Origin: Vallitalea sp.
GTDB lineage: Bacteria; Bacillota; Clostridia; Lachnospirales; Vallitaleaceae
DNA: 64,000 bases
NCBI GenBank assembly: GCA_025210235.1
Contig: JAOASG010000042.1
Location: forward strand, 62,001-126,000
Direction of reading: 5' to 3'
A program made the translations under genes and the position numbers. Shown piece after piece: positions 52,736 through 61,495 of the stretch. How positions within the stretch are numbered: the stretch's first letter is position 1; each line of letters starts with the position of its first letter. Under the pieces are notes generated by a model. The model did no database searches. It was not told where the DNA came from and saw only the letters and a program-made list of their open reading frames with translations.

Positions 52736-54094
52736 TTAATTCTTAAAACTATGAATTGGAGCTGGAATTCTTCCGCCTCTATTTATAAGTCTTTCACAAC
52801 TATATTGATTTACTGGCATTACAGGTGCATATCCTAGTAAACCACCAAATTCAGCTTGATCTCCTACATCTTTCCCGATAACTGGAATTATCCTAACAGC
52901 AGTTGTTTTCTGATTTATCATTCCTATAGCCATCTCATCTGCAATTATTCCTGATATAGTAGATGCTTTTGTTTTACCAGGTATAGCAATCATGTCAAGA
53001 CCTACTGAACATACGCATGTCATTGCTTCAAGTTTTTCTATGGTTAATGCGCCTTTATTAACAGCATTAATCATTCCTTGGTCTTCACTGACAGGAATAA
53101 ACGCACCACTTAATCCACCTACATATGAGGATGCCATTACTCCACCTTTCTTTACTTGATCATTTAATAATGCAAGAGCAGCTGTTGTACCTGGTGCACC
53201 TACATAATCTACACCTATTTCTTGTAAAATATCTGCAATACTATCTCCTATAGCAGGTGTTGGTGCAAGTGATAAATCTATAATACCAAATGGAACACCT
53301 AATGCTTTTGAAGCTTCTTTTGCAACTAATTGTCCAACTCTCGTAATCTTAAATGCAGTTTTTTTAATGGTTTCGCAAAGAACTTCAAAATCTTTACCTC
53401 TACAAGTTTCCAATGCCTTTTTAACAACACCTGGTCCACTAACACCAACATTTATTATAGTATCAGCTTCACTAACACCGTGGAAAGCTCCAGCCATAAA
53501 TGGATTATCATCAGGTGCATTACAAAAGACAACAAACTTTGCACAACCTATTGAATCGTTATCTTTAGTCAAATTTGCTGTATCTTTTATCGTTGTTCCT
53601 ATTAACTTTACAGCATCCATGTTAATTCCCGTTTTAGTAGAGCCTACATTAACTGAACTACATACTCGTTCTGTTGTTGCAAGTGCTTCTGGTATAGATT
53701 TAATTAATTTTTTATCACTTTCTGTCATTCCTTTGCTAACAATAGCTGAAAAACCACCTATAAAATTAACTCCAACATCTTTTGCGGCTCTATCTAATGT
53801 CTTTGCAATAGATACATATGAGTCTGTTTTAGTACTTGATGCTGCTATAGCAATTGGTGTAATAGAGATTCTTTTATTAACAATCGGAATACCATATTTT
53901 TTTTCAATATCTTTACCAACTTTAACTAAATCTTTAGCTTTAGTTGTAATTTTTTCATATATATTTTTATTAAATACATCAATATCAGAATCTGCACAAT
54001 CCATGAGATTAATACCCATTGTAATTGTTCTAACATCTAAATTTTCTTTTAAAATCATGGTGTTCGTCTCTAGTACTTCAAATGAATTAATCAT
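52736..54094 (-). CDS. UPF0210/PFL family protein (DUF711)
   Basis: This 452-residue protein matches the UPF0210/DUF711 family. It has a long conserved core ([51 protein letters not shown], and a C-terminal [15 protein letters not shown]). The family is distantly related to glycyl-radical (pyruvate formate-lyase) folds but has no known reaction. It nearly always follows an ACT-domain gene, as here. The pair may sense or process an amino acid; this is inference. Confidence 0.92.
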   Translation of the reverse strand: MINSFEVLETNTMILKENLDVRTITMGINLMDCADSDIDVFNKNIYEKITTKAKDLVKVGKDIEKKYGIPIVNKRISITPIAIAASSTKTDSYVSIAKTLDRAAKDVGVNFIGGFSAIVSKGMTESDKKLIKSIPEALATTERVCSSVNVGSTKTGINMDAVKLIGTTIKDTANLTKDNDSIGCAKFVVFCNAPDDNPFMAGAFHGVSEADTIINVGVSGPGVVKKALETCRGKDFEVLCETIKKTAFKITRVGQLVAKEASKALGVPFGIIDLSLAPTPAIGDSIADILQEIGVDYVGAPGTTAALALLNDQVKKGGVMASSYVGGLSGAFIPVSEDQGMINAVNKGALTIEKLEAMTCVCSVGLDMIAIPGKTKASTISGIIADEMAIGMINQKTTAVRIIPVIGKDVGDQAEFGGLLGYAPVMPVNQYSCERLINRGGRIPAPIHSFKN

Positions 54095-54120
54095 GTATAT
54101 TCCTCAATCCTCTCGATATA

Positions 54121-54393
54121 TTATAATCTATGCATTTTATTAAAAATTTCTTCATGTTGCAGTTTTATTACTACTCCAATTTTTTGTCCAATACTATCTA
54201 ATTCATCTACAACTTCTCCAAAAGGTTTTGTAGTATTATTGACATCAACAATCATCATCATATTGAAGAATCCTTCTACAATTGTTTGAGATATATCAAG
54301 GATATTAATATTCTCTTTTGCTAAATAAGCACACACCTCTGATATGATTCCAACTCTATCTTTTCCTACAACTGTTATTATACCTTTTTTCAT
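54121..54393 (-). CDS. ACT-domain protein (UPF0237)
   Basis: This 90-residue protein is one ACT fold: GIITVVGKDRVGIISEVCAYLAKENINILDISQTIVEGFFNMMMIVD over residues about 4-50 (location). ACT domains bind amino acids and regulate enzymes. The ATG at 54393 follows AGGAGTGAAAAAA; an earlier start at 54420 lacks a site. The UPF0210 gene starts 26 bp downstream, the usual pairing, which suggests a regulatory-catalytic couple. Confidence 0.92.
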   Translation of the reverse strand: MKKGIITVVGKDRVGIISEVCAYLAKENINILDISQTIVEGFFNMMMIVDVNNTTKPFGEVVDELDSIGQKIGVVIKLQHEEIFNKMHRL

Positions 54394-54421
54394 TTTTTTC
54401 ACTCCTTTTGTTTTATGCAAG

Positions 54422-54450
54422 TTAGGTAATTGTAAAACTAATAATTACTT
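54422..54450 (+). repeat. Minimal remnant of the hairpin element
   Basis: TTAGGTAATTGTAAAACTAA followed by TAATTACTT resembles the two termini joined. It fills the gap between the ACT gene and the WalJ-like gene. Confidence 0.55.
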
Positions 54451-55254
54451 TTATACTACAACAACTAGTTCTGAATTGTTATTTCTTGAAGCAACTGAAA
54501 TATTTAAATTGTCTAATTCAATATGAGGATAATTTAACAATACAGTTTTAACTGATTCATATGCTAATTCCGGAAAATTGTTTTCTTGACTAAGATGACC
54601 TAATATAACATGTGATAATGTTTCATTATATAATGTTGAAATTAATTCTCCAGATTTTTCATTTGATAAATGTCCTATATCACTTAATATTCTCTTTTTC
54701 AAATAGTATGGATATTTCCCCACCTCTAATAACTTCACATCATGATTTGCCTCAATAAATAATACATTTGAACCATATAGTTTTTCCACTATGTATTCAT
54801 CGTAACATCCTATGTCAGTTGCTATACTTATTTTTTTGTCTTTGTTTCTAAAAGTATAACATACTGGGTCAATAGCATCATGAAATGATTTAAATGGTTG
54901 AATTATAATATCTTTAATAGCATAATCTTCATCTGGATAAATTCCCATAAATAAGTCAGTAGGTATTTTACCAATAGGCTTATAATCTAACATAGCCTCC
55001 CACGTTTTTTTTGTAGTATATATAGGTATTTTATATCTTCTAGCTAATACACCAACACCTCTAATATGATCAGAATGTTCGTGGGTAATTAAAATACCAT
55101 CAATAGTATTAGGATTTACACCTATATTACTTAATCCTAACTCTACTTTCTTACCACTTATACCTGAATCAACTAAAAGATTTACATCATCTGTTCCTAC
55201 ATATATACAATTACCACTGCTACCACTGGCTATACTACATATTTTGAGTGCCAT
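54451..55254 (-). CDS. MBL-fold metallohydrolase, WalJ/YycJ-like
   Basis: This 267-residue metallo-beta-lactamase-fold protein has the metal motif THEHSDHIRGV near residue 57. Other ligands are in FKSFHDAIDP, ATDIGC and LGHLSQEN. It begins MALKICSIASGSSGNC, a start shared with the YycJ/WalJ family, whose members link to the WalRK cell-wall system or to DNA repair. Here it is near a diguanylate cyclase and an FtsA-like gene, not walRK. The ATG has a weak site (ATGGAG). Nuclease or lactonase activity is possible. Confidence 0.9.
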   Translation of the reverse strand: MALKICSIASGSSGNCIYVGTDDVNLLVDSGISGKKVELGLSNIGVNPNTIDGILITHEHSDHIRGVGVLARRYKIPIYTTKKTWEAMLDYKPIGKIPTDLFMGIYPDEDYAIKDIIIQPFKSFHDAIDPVCYTFRNKDKKISIATDIGCYDEYIVEKLYGSNVLFIEANHDVKLLEVGKYPYYLKKRILSDIGHLSNEKSGELISTLYNETLSHVILGHLSQENNFPELAYESVKTVLLNYPHIELDNLNISVASRNNNSELVVVV

Positions 55255-55285
55255 TATAAATCTCCATTCTTTTATATATTATACA

Positions 55286-56944
55286 TCATAAATCAATATT
55301 ATCAATGGTTATTCTTCCTCTTCCTGTATCTTTTGAAACATACATGGCCTTATCAGCTCTTTTTACAAGATCAGCAGGGGATTTGCATATTTCAGGATAT
55401 GAGGTAAGACCAATACTTACATTAATATCAATCAGTTTATCATTATATGGAATTTTTGTGTTTTTAATACAACTATGAATTTCTTTCATAATTTGATAAG
55501 CTTCGTCTAATGTTTTATCAGGGAAAATAATTAAAAATTCTTCTCCGCCATATCGTCCAAGAATTCCGTCATTTAAATTTACATATTTCTCAGAGATATT
55601 TGATATTATTTTTAAAACTTGGTCTCCAAATAAATGTCCATAGGTATCATTAACCTTCTTAAACTTATCAATATCAAAAAGCGCTAAAGATAATGATTTA
55701 TTATTAGTTTGGACTTTTTCTGCTAAATCGTTAAAAACTTTTCGCAAATAATTTCTATTATATACATATGTTAATGCATCTCTGTTAGCCATTTCTTCCA
55801 TTTTTCTATATAAGTTTGCATTATTTATAGCAATATTAATTTGACTTGCAATATTTTGAAAAAATCGAATACTATTTTCACTAATCATATTAGATGATTT
55901 ATGTTCTGCAATTAATAGTCCATATGTATTATTATCTTTTATAATTGGAATTATAACAAGGGAACCTACTGCTCTTTCGTATGTAAACTTATATTTACCT
56001 TTGGTTACCTGATTATCTATATATGGTTCTCCTAGAATAAAATATTCATCTAGTTTTCCTTCTTTCATAGCTTCAATAAAAGGTAATAAATAATCTGTTT
56101 CATATGTAGATTTCACTTTATAATGATAAGTATTATTTATAGTGTCATAAATAACTATAGAACATGTATCTACACCTATAGCTCCTAGTATTGAATCAGT
56201 TACTAATTCCATAAGTTCTTCAATATCAAGAACTGAACTTATATAACTAAGTAATTCATTTTGAATATACATTTCAGCAGTAACCTTATTTAATGTTTCA
56301 TTAGCCTCTTCTAATTCATTTTTTTGCTTAACTAATTGATTATGAACTAATTGCGTTTGTTTTTTTGATGCCAAAAGGTCCTTATTTTTATTTTTAACTT
56401 CTAACCATAATTTTTTTTGTACTTCTATTTGATTTTTTAATGCGTTGGTTGAAGAATTATAAATAATATAAATACCTATAATTACTACAATTATTTGTAC
56501 TGTAAAAAATAAAGGTGAAAAAGTACGCTTCTCCATACATGATATAATTGATGTGATTACTAAAGGTATCGTTAATAAAATATAAATTTTATTTATAAGT
56601 GATTTGGTTTCTACTTTAACTGTACTAATTACTTCAATTACTATAAGAATATACATTATTAATGCCGTATAAGAAGTAGTTATTAAATCTCCAAATATTA
56701 TTAATGAAGCTATAATTAATTGCAGTAGTTTAACACTATAAAAGAAATAAATATTATTTAAGTGTTTTAATTTTATAAACAATATATTCAAAAGATATAT
56801 ACATATAAAAGTAATTGTAATGTAACCTGGAAACTCATTGTTAGTTAAATAATCATTTACTATAAAATTATATATAAATATAATTATACTTAATATAGAA
56901 TATATATAAATAAATTTTTTCTTATTTATTAACTCTAGTTGCAA
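55286..56944 (-). CDS. Membrane-bound diguanylate cyclase with GAF domain
   Basis: This protein of about 552 residues has six or seven hydrophobic helices in the first 180 residues, then a coiled coil and a GAF-like domain (about 220-385). A GGDEF domain follows with the active-site motif GRYGGEEFLII near residue 470. It should make cyclic di-GMP. The R-x-x-D inhibitory site that often lies five residues before the motif is absent (NLNDGILG), so feedback inhibition may be missing. Start: AGGTGA is followed by TTG at 56944; an ATG at 56977 overlaps the upstream gene more deeply. It follows the FtsA-like gene. Confidence 0.88.
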   Translation of the reverse strand: MQLELINKKKFIYIYSILSIIIFIYNFIVNDYLTNNEFPGYITITFICIYLLNILFIKLKHLNNIYFFYSVKLLQLIIASLIIFGDLITTSYTALIMYILIVIEVISTVKVETKSLINKIYILLTIPLVITSIISCMEKRTFSPLFFTVQIIVVIIGIYIIYNSSTNALKNQIEVQKKLWLEVKNKNKDLLASKKQTQLVHNQLVKQKNELEEANETLNKVTAEMYIQNELLSYISSVLDIEELMELVTDSILGAIGVDTCSIVIYDTINNTYHYKVKSTYETDYLLPFIEAMKEGKLDEYFILGEPYIDNQVTKGKYKFTYERAVGSLVIIPIIKDNNTYGLLIAEHKSSNMISENSIRFFQNIASQINIAINNANLYRKMEEMANRDALTYVYNRNYLRKVFNDLAEKVQTNNKSLSLALFDIDKFKKVNDTYGHLFGDQVLKIISNISEKYVNLNDGILGRYGGEEFLIIFPDKTLDEAYQIMKEIHSCIKNTKIPYNDKLIDINVSIGLTSYPEICKSPADLVKRADKAMYVSKDTGRGRITIDNIDL

Positions 56945-56954
56945 ATAGATCACC

Positions 56955-59009
56955 TCACTTATTCCAAAACACGTCAATATTATCTCCTAAATTTATCTCT
57001 TCCATATAAGAAGCGGTTCTACCATTTATAAGACAGCTTATACTACCTTTTGGATTTTTTAAGTCAAAGTCAATATAATCAAAAATATCTACAAATATAT
57101 AAGATTTTTTACCTTTTAAGATAACTTCTTTGCCATTAACATTTACAGTAAAAGTAGTAGATTTATTCTCACTTGAAGATTGAATCTCGCAATTACTATT
57201 GCAATCAAATGATTCTTCAATTTTATTTGTTATTATTTTATTATTATGTTGTTGTAAATTAATAGTTATTTCATCATTTTTCTTTACAAGATAGTCCAAA
57301 TATTTTTTTTCATTATTTACATATACATAATCATCTATAATACTTATATTTATTAACTCTAATATATTAGTAATAGTGTATTTTGTATCTATTTCAATAA
57401 CATCTTTATTCTGAATAATATAACTCATGTCTTTTATATTATTATTTACTAAAATTTTATAAGGTATAGCAAACTTATCATTATTAATATAAATGTTTAT
57501 TGGTTCAAGCTCTTTTACTAAATCACTTACTTGTAATGTTGGGGACGATCCATGTTTAGCTACTTTAAGTACGATTTCATCACCAGCACTTATAGGATAA
57601 TTAAGACTTACTGGTTCATCATTAACAAGAATAGTCGCTGGTTCTCCAGTACATCCTCTTATTTTTTTACTTTCTCCATTTAAAATATAATTTAAATCTT
57701 TTCCTCTTCTACAAATTAGATTTTTATGATTAAATCCTTTATGTGCAACTATATCAATTAGAGTTAAATTATTATTATTAAATATTTTAATTTCTTCACC
57801 ATTTAAGTTAACATTAATAAAATCAGTTTTATTTTTATTAAGTCCATTAATGCATATTCCAACAGGGGTAACCATTTCAGGATTAGTAAATTCTTCGTTT
57901 TCATAAATAACATCATTAAGGACTTCAGAACCCCTTAATGCAACACGTTCACTAGGTAAAACTAGCTTTTCTGCTAATAAATTCGTAAAATCGTTTAATC
58001 TACCGCCTCCACCAACGCAAAAAACAGCATTAGTTGATTTACCACCGTTAAGCTCAATAATTTTATCACTTATTTTAGTAGCAAGAGCTTCCATTGTAGG
58101 TTTAATTTTCTCATATATTTCTTCTGAAGAAACACTATGAGATATACCCATAATATCTTTAAATGTAACTATATTTAATTCATTAAGATCTAATTTAATT
58201 CTCTCAGCTGTACTAAAATCAACTAAATAATTATGTACAATTTGTTCTGTTATTTCATCCCCAGCCATAGGAATCATACCATATGCTATAATACTACCTT
58301 CTTTTGTAATGGCAATATCAGATGTTCCTGCACCTACATCCACTAAAGCAATATTAAGTAACCTAAATTGTTCTGGTATAGCTACATCTATAGCTGCTAT
58401 AGGTTCTAATGTAAGATTCGATACTTTTAGATTACATCTATTAATAACTGAGTATAAACTATCAACGACTTCTTGAGGCAAAAATGTAGCAAGTAAATCT
58501 ACACCAATTTTTTTTCCTTTATGTCCTTCAAGATTTGATAAAGTATAATCGTTAAGGTAATATCTTATTACACTAGAGCCAACACAATGGTAGATATTAT
58601 TATCTACTGATATTTCTTTATTTAATATTTTATGAGCTTCTTCAATTGCCATTAATTCTAATAAGTGTATGTGATTATTTGTAATTAATTCGGTATTGTC
58701 TAATTCCTCTTCTACATGAACTTCTTTAGTCTTTAATACTCGCCCAGCTGCAGCAATACATACGTTTTTTAATTGAAAACCAATTTGATTTTCAAGATGT
58801 TGTTTTACTAAATTTACTGTATTAGCTACTTTTTCTATATCATGAATTTGACCATCAATCATAGCTCTAGTATCATGCAAAACTGTATGACTTGCAATTA
58901 TATTAAACTTATCGTTATCCTTATAGCCAACAATTCCTACAATACTTCTTGTTCCTATATCAAGTCCAAATACATACTCATTAACATCTAATATATCTCC
59001 TGATGACAT
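56955..59009 (-). CDS. FtsA-like actin-family cell-division protein, extended form
   Basis: This 684-residue protein has an actin-type ATPase core. It shows the phosphate-1 motif FGLDIGTRSIVGIVGY near residue 13, the phosphate-2 motif DVGAGTSDIAI near residue 225 and an adenosine-type GGGGRLNDF near residue 330. FtsA is about 420 residues. Here an extra C-terminal region of about 280 residues contains several repeating ubiquitin-like or beta-grasp stretches (KVAKHGSSPTLQVSD, INIYINNDKF, FTVNVNGKEVILKGKKSY). Members may act in division or in membrane assembly of surface machinery. GAGGTGA precedes the ATG. It overlaps the diguanylate cyclase start region. Confidence 0.88.
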   Translation of the reverse strand: MSSGDILDVNEYVFGLDIGTRSIVGIVGYKDNDKFNIIASHTVLHDTRAMIDGQIHDIEKVANTVNLVKQHLENQIGFQLKNVCIAAAGRVLKTKEVHVEEELDNTELITNNHIHLLELMAIEEAHKILNKEISVDNNIYHCVGSSVIRYYLNDYTLSNLEGHKGKKIGVDLLATFLPQEVVDSLYSVINRCNLKVSNLTLEPIAAIDVAIPEQFRLLNIALVDVGAGTSDIAITKEGSIIAYGMIPMAGDEITEQIVHNYLVDFSTAERIKLDLNELNIVTFKDIMGISHSVSSEEIYEKIKPTMEALATKISDKIIELNGGKSTNAVFCVGGGGRLNDFTNLLAEKLVLPSERVALRGSEVLNDVIYENEEFTNPEMVTPVGICINGLNKNKTDFINVNLNGEEIKIFNNNNLTLIDIVAHKGFNHKNLICRRGKDLNYILNGESKKIRGCTGEPATILVNDEPVSLNYPISAGDEIVLKVAKHGSSPTLQVSDLVKELEPINIYINNDKFAIPYKILVNNNIKDMSYIIQNKDVIEIDTKYTITNILELINISIIDDYVYVNNEKKYLDYLVKKNDEITINLQQHNNKIITNKIEESFDCNSNCEIQSSSENKSTTFTVNVNGKEVILKGKKSYIFVDIFDYIDFDLKNPKGSISCLINGRTASYMEEINLGDNIDVFWNK

Positions 59010-59188
59010 AATTCTAATTCACCTCTAATATTCTGTTAAAATATATTTGTACACTATAATTAAGGCTAGATAAGCCAAAATTATAGCACTAAGTTTAAAT
59101 TATATAATATATAATACCACATAAATGAATAAAATGTATAATTTTATCTATTCCATTGAAAACTCATGTAAGTATTTTAAGTTATATA

Positions 59189-60817
59189 CTATTGTTCAAA
59201 TATAAATAAATTTTCAATTCCTCTATAATTATTATAAATAGATGGGTTTAATTGTCCATATACTTTTTGATTAGAAATTATCGCAGATGTTCTAAAAAAC
59301 AAACTATAATAAGGAAGTTCCTCTGCAATTATATTTTTAAACTCACCTATAGCAGTTAATAATTCTTTTTCATTAGTACTTCTAAAAATAGTTTCTAAGA
59401 TTCTATCCATATCTACATTTGAATAGTTAATAAAATTATTACCTTCCTCTATTTGTGATGAATGAAATGCGAATGTAAAATCTGGAATTGGAGATAGCTT
59501 CCATTCACTTAGTAAAATATCAAAATCTTTATTCATTATTTTTTGACTATATGTTATATTATCCACAGAATCAATATTAATAATAAAACCAACTTCTTCA
59601 AGATATTCTTTGATTTTGTTAGCAATATTAAGTCTAAGTGGGTTTTCATTGTTAACTAATAATCTTAAACTAAGATTTTGCTTTACAGAATTAATATTCT
59701 TATCAAGCAATTCATCACCGTCTGAATCACTATATCCAGCAGTAGTAATTAGTTCTTTTGACTTTTCAATGTTTTTATTATACATTAGAGCATCTTCTTT
59801 ATTTAACCATGAAATTGGATGTATTGGATAATCTGTAATATGAGCATGGTTTAAGAATTCATTTTTAATAATAGATTCTCTATCAATAGCATATGCTATT
59901 GCTTTTCTTATGTTTTTGTCACTTAAAATATTATTATTAAAATTAAATCCTAAAAAAGTATAATAATAAGTATCATATTCTGTTAAAGAAACCCCTTTTG
60001 TTTCAGCATAATGTTGCCAATCAAATTTTGTTGGATTTATTAGATCTACAACTTTTTGATTAAACGCATCTGAATCACTATTCTTATCTCTAGTAATAAC
60101 TCCTTTTATTTTTTCAACATATAAATTACCTTTAAACCACTTCTGATTCGCTTTTAAGTTCAATTCTTTCATAGTAGCAAAGTTTACAAATGAATATGCC
60201 CCTGTACCTATTGGGTTTAAGGTACTATTTTCATTAGAATCATAATGATGCTTTGGTATAATTGGAAAATTTAATGTATATAATGAAAATGCAAATGGTT
60301 GATCAAAATATATTTTAAATGTATACTCATCTACAGCAGAAACTCTTTTATAGTTTTCAACACAAACCTTATAAATTGAATCTTCAGAAGCATTCTTAAT
60401 TGTATTTATTGAGTATATAACATCATCAGAATGTAATTCTTCACCATCATGAAATAATATATTTTTCTTTAAATTAATAGTTATAGTAGTGGCAGAACTT
60501 GATAATTCATAGCTTTCTACTAAATTAGGCATAGGTTTTTCTTGTTCGTCCAATAAAAACAATGAATCAAATACAAGTTTTAAAACTTGATCAACAGTTC
60601 TATCATTATTAAGCAATGGATTTAATGTATTTGGATTTCTCATTAGTATCTTTAATTCTCCACCAAAACTAGCTACTGGCTTAACTGGCTCTTTGACTGG
60701 ATCTTTTACTTGTTCTTGTTCTTGTTCATCCTTATTATTTCCTTTATTTGTTGTTTTACATCCTACAAATAAAAATATACATAACATAAGTATGAAAATA
60801 TGGGATAGTTTTTTCAT
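59189..60817 (-). CDS. Peptide ABC transporter substrate-binding lipoprotein (family 5)
   Basis: This 542-residue lipoprotein has the signal IFILMLCIFLFVGC giving a lipid-modified Cys near residue 20. A Lys/Pro-rich linker (EQEQVKDPVKEPVKPV) and an OppA/DppA-type binding fold follow (FDSLFLLDEQEKPMPNLVESYELS, TINLKKNILFHDGEELHSDDVIYS as locations). It would bind oligopeptides or nickel complexes. No permease or ATPase genes lie beside it, so it is an orphan binding protein that shares a transporter or serves as a sensor. GGAGGAA precedes the ATG. Confidence 0.9.
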   Translation of the reverse strand: MKKLSHIFILMLCIFLFVGCKTTNKGNNKDEQEQEQVKDPVKEPVKPVASFGGELKILMRNPNTLNPLLNNDRTVDQVLKLVFDSLFLLDEQEKPMPNLVESYELSSSATTITINLKKNILFHDGEELHSDDVIYSINTIKNASEDSIYKVCVENYKRVSAVDEYTFKIYFDQPFAFSLYTLNFPIIPKHHYDSNENSTLNPIGTGAYSFVNFATMKELNLKANQKWFKGNLYVEKIKGVITRDKNSDSDAFNQKVVDLINPTKFDWQHYAETKGVSLTEYDTYYYTFLGFNFNNNILSDKNIRKAIAYAIDRESIIKNEFLNHAHITDYPIHPISWLNKEDALMYNKNIEKSKELITTAGYSDSDGDELLDKNINSVKQNLSLRLLVNNENPLRLNIANKIKEYLEEVGFIINIDSVDNITYSQKIMNKDFDILLSEWKLSPIPDFTFAFHSSQIEEGNNFINYSNVDMDRILETIFRSTNEKELLTAIGEFKNIIAEELPYYSLFFRTSAIISNQKVYGQLNPSIYNNYRGIENLFIFEQ

Positions 60818-60848
60818 TTTTTAATTCCTCCTGTAAATGTATCTACTA

Positions 60849-60886
60849 TTAGGTAATTACAAAACTATATAAAAATTTGTAATAAA
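60849..60886 (+). repeat. Remnant of the hairpin element after coaE
   Basis: TTAGGTAATTACAAAACTATA is one terminus; ATTTGTAATAAA is a weak match to the other. It lies between coaE and the binding-protein gene. Confidence 0.55.
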
Positions 60887-60889
60887 AAA

Positions 60890-61480
60890 TTAACCTTTTA
60901 AATACTTTATTATTTGTTTATAGGTATTATCTTTTTTATAACTATTATCTATGATAACATCTGCTGCCTTACGAAATTCATTATCTGTTAACTGCTTTTC
61001 AATTATACTCATCGCAGTCTCTTTAGACATATTCCGACTTCTTGATAATCTCACTAATCTAACTTCTAAATCACAATAAACATACCAAAATTCATCAATT
61101 AATTGATACATTTTTCCTGAACCCAATGCAGTAATTTCTAAAATTATATAATCATAATAATTTTCTTTAATTATTTCATCAATAAGTATTGCGATTTTTT
61201 CATTAATTATTGGATGTGTTATACTAGTTAACTGTTTTAATTTTTCATTATTTGAAAAAACTAATTTTCCCAAACTTTTTCTATCAATATTACCATTATC
61301 ATCCAATATATCATTTCCAAAAACTTTTAAAATACTTTTATATGCTTTAGTATCTTTTTTTATAATATCATGTCCAATTTTATCAGCATTAATAACATAA
61401 GCATTAGAGTGGTTTTGAATTAGTTTTGAAACCTCTGACTTACCACTTCCACAACCGCCAATTATACCTATTATTTTCAA
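60890..61480 (-). CDS. coaE: Dephospho-CoA kinase
   Basis: This 196-residue P-loop kinase starts MKIIGIIGGCGSGKSEVSKLI. It has NADKIGHDI for dephospho-CoA binding and the lid segment RLSRSRNMSKETAMSIIEKQ. It phosphorylates dephospho-CoA to CoA, the last step of the pathway. It lies 15 bp after polA, a pair seen widely in Firmicutes. The ribosome site (GGAGTTG) is weak, consistent with coupling to polA. Confidence 0.95.
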   Translation of the reverse strand: MKIIGIIGGCGSGKSEVSKLIQNHSNAYVINADKIGHDIIKKDTKAYKSILKVFGNDILDDNGNIDRKSLGKLVFSNNEKLKQLTSITHPIINEKIAILIDEIIKENYYDYIILEITALGSGKMYQLIDEFWYVYCDLEVRLVRLSRSRNMSKETAMSIIEKQLTDNEFRKAADVIIDNSYKKDNTYKQIIKYLKG

Positions 61481-61495
61481 AAAATCAACTCCAAA

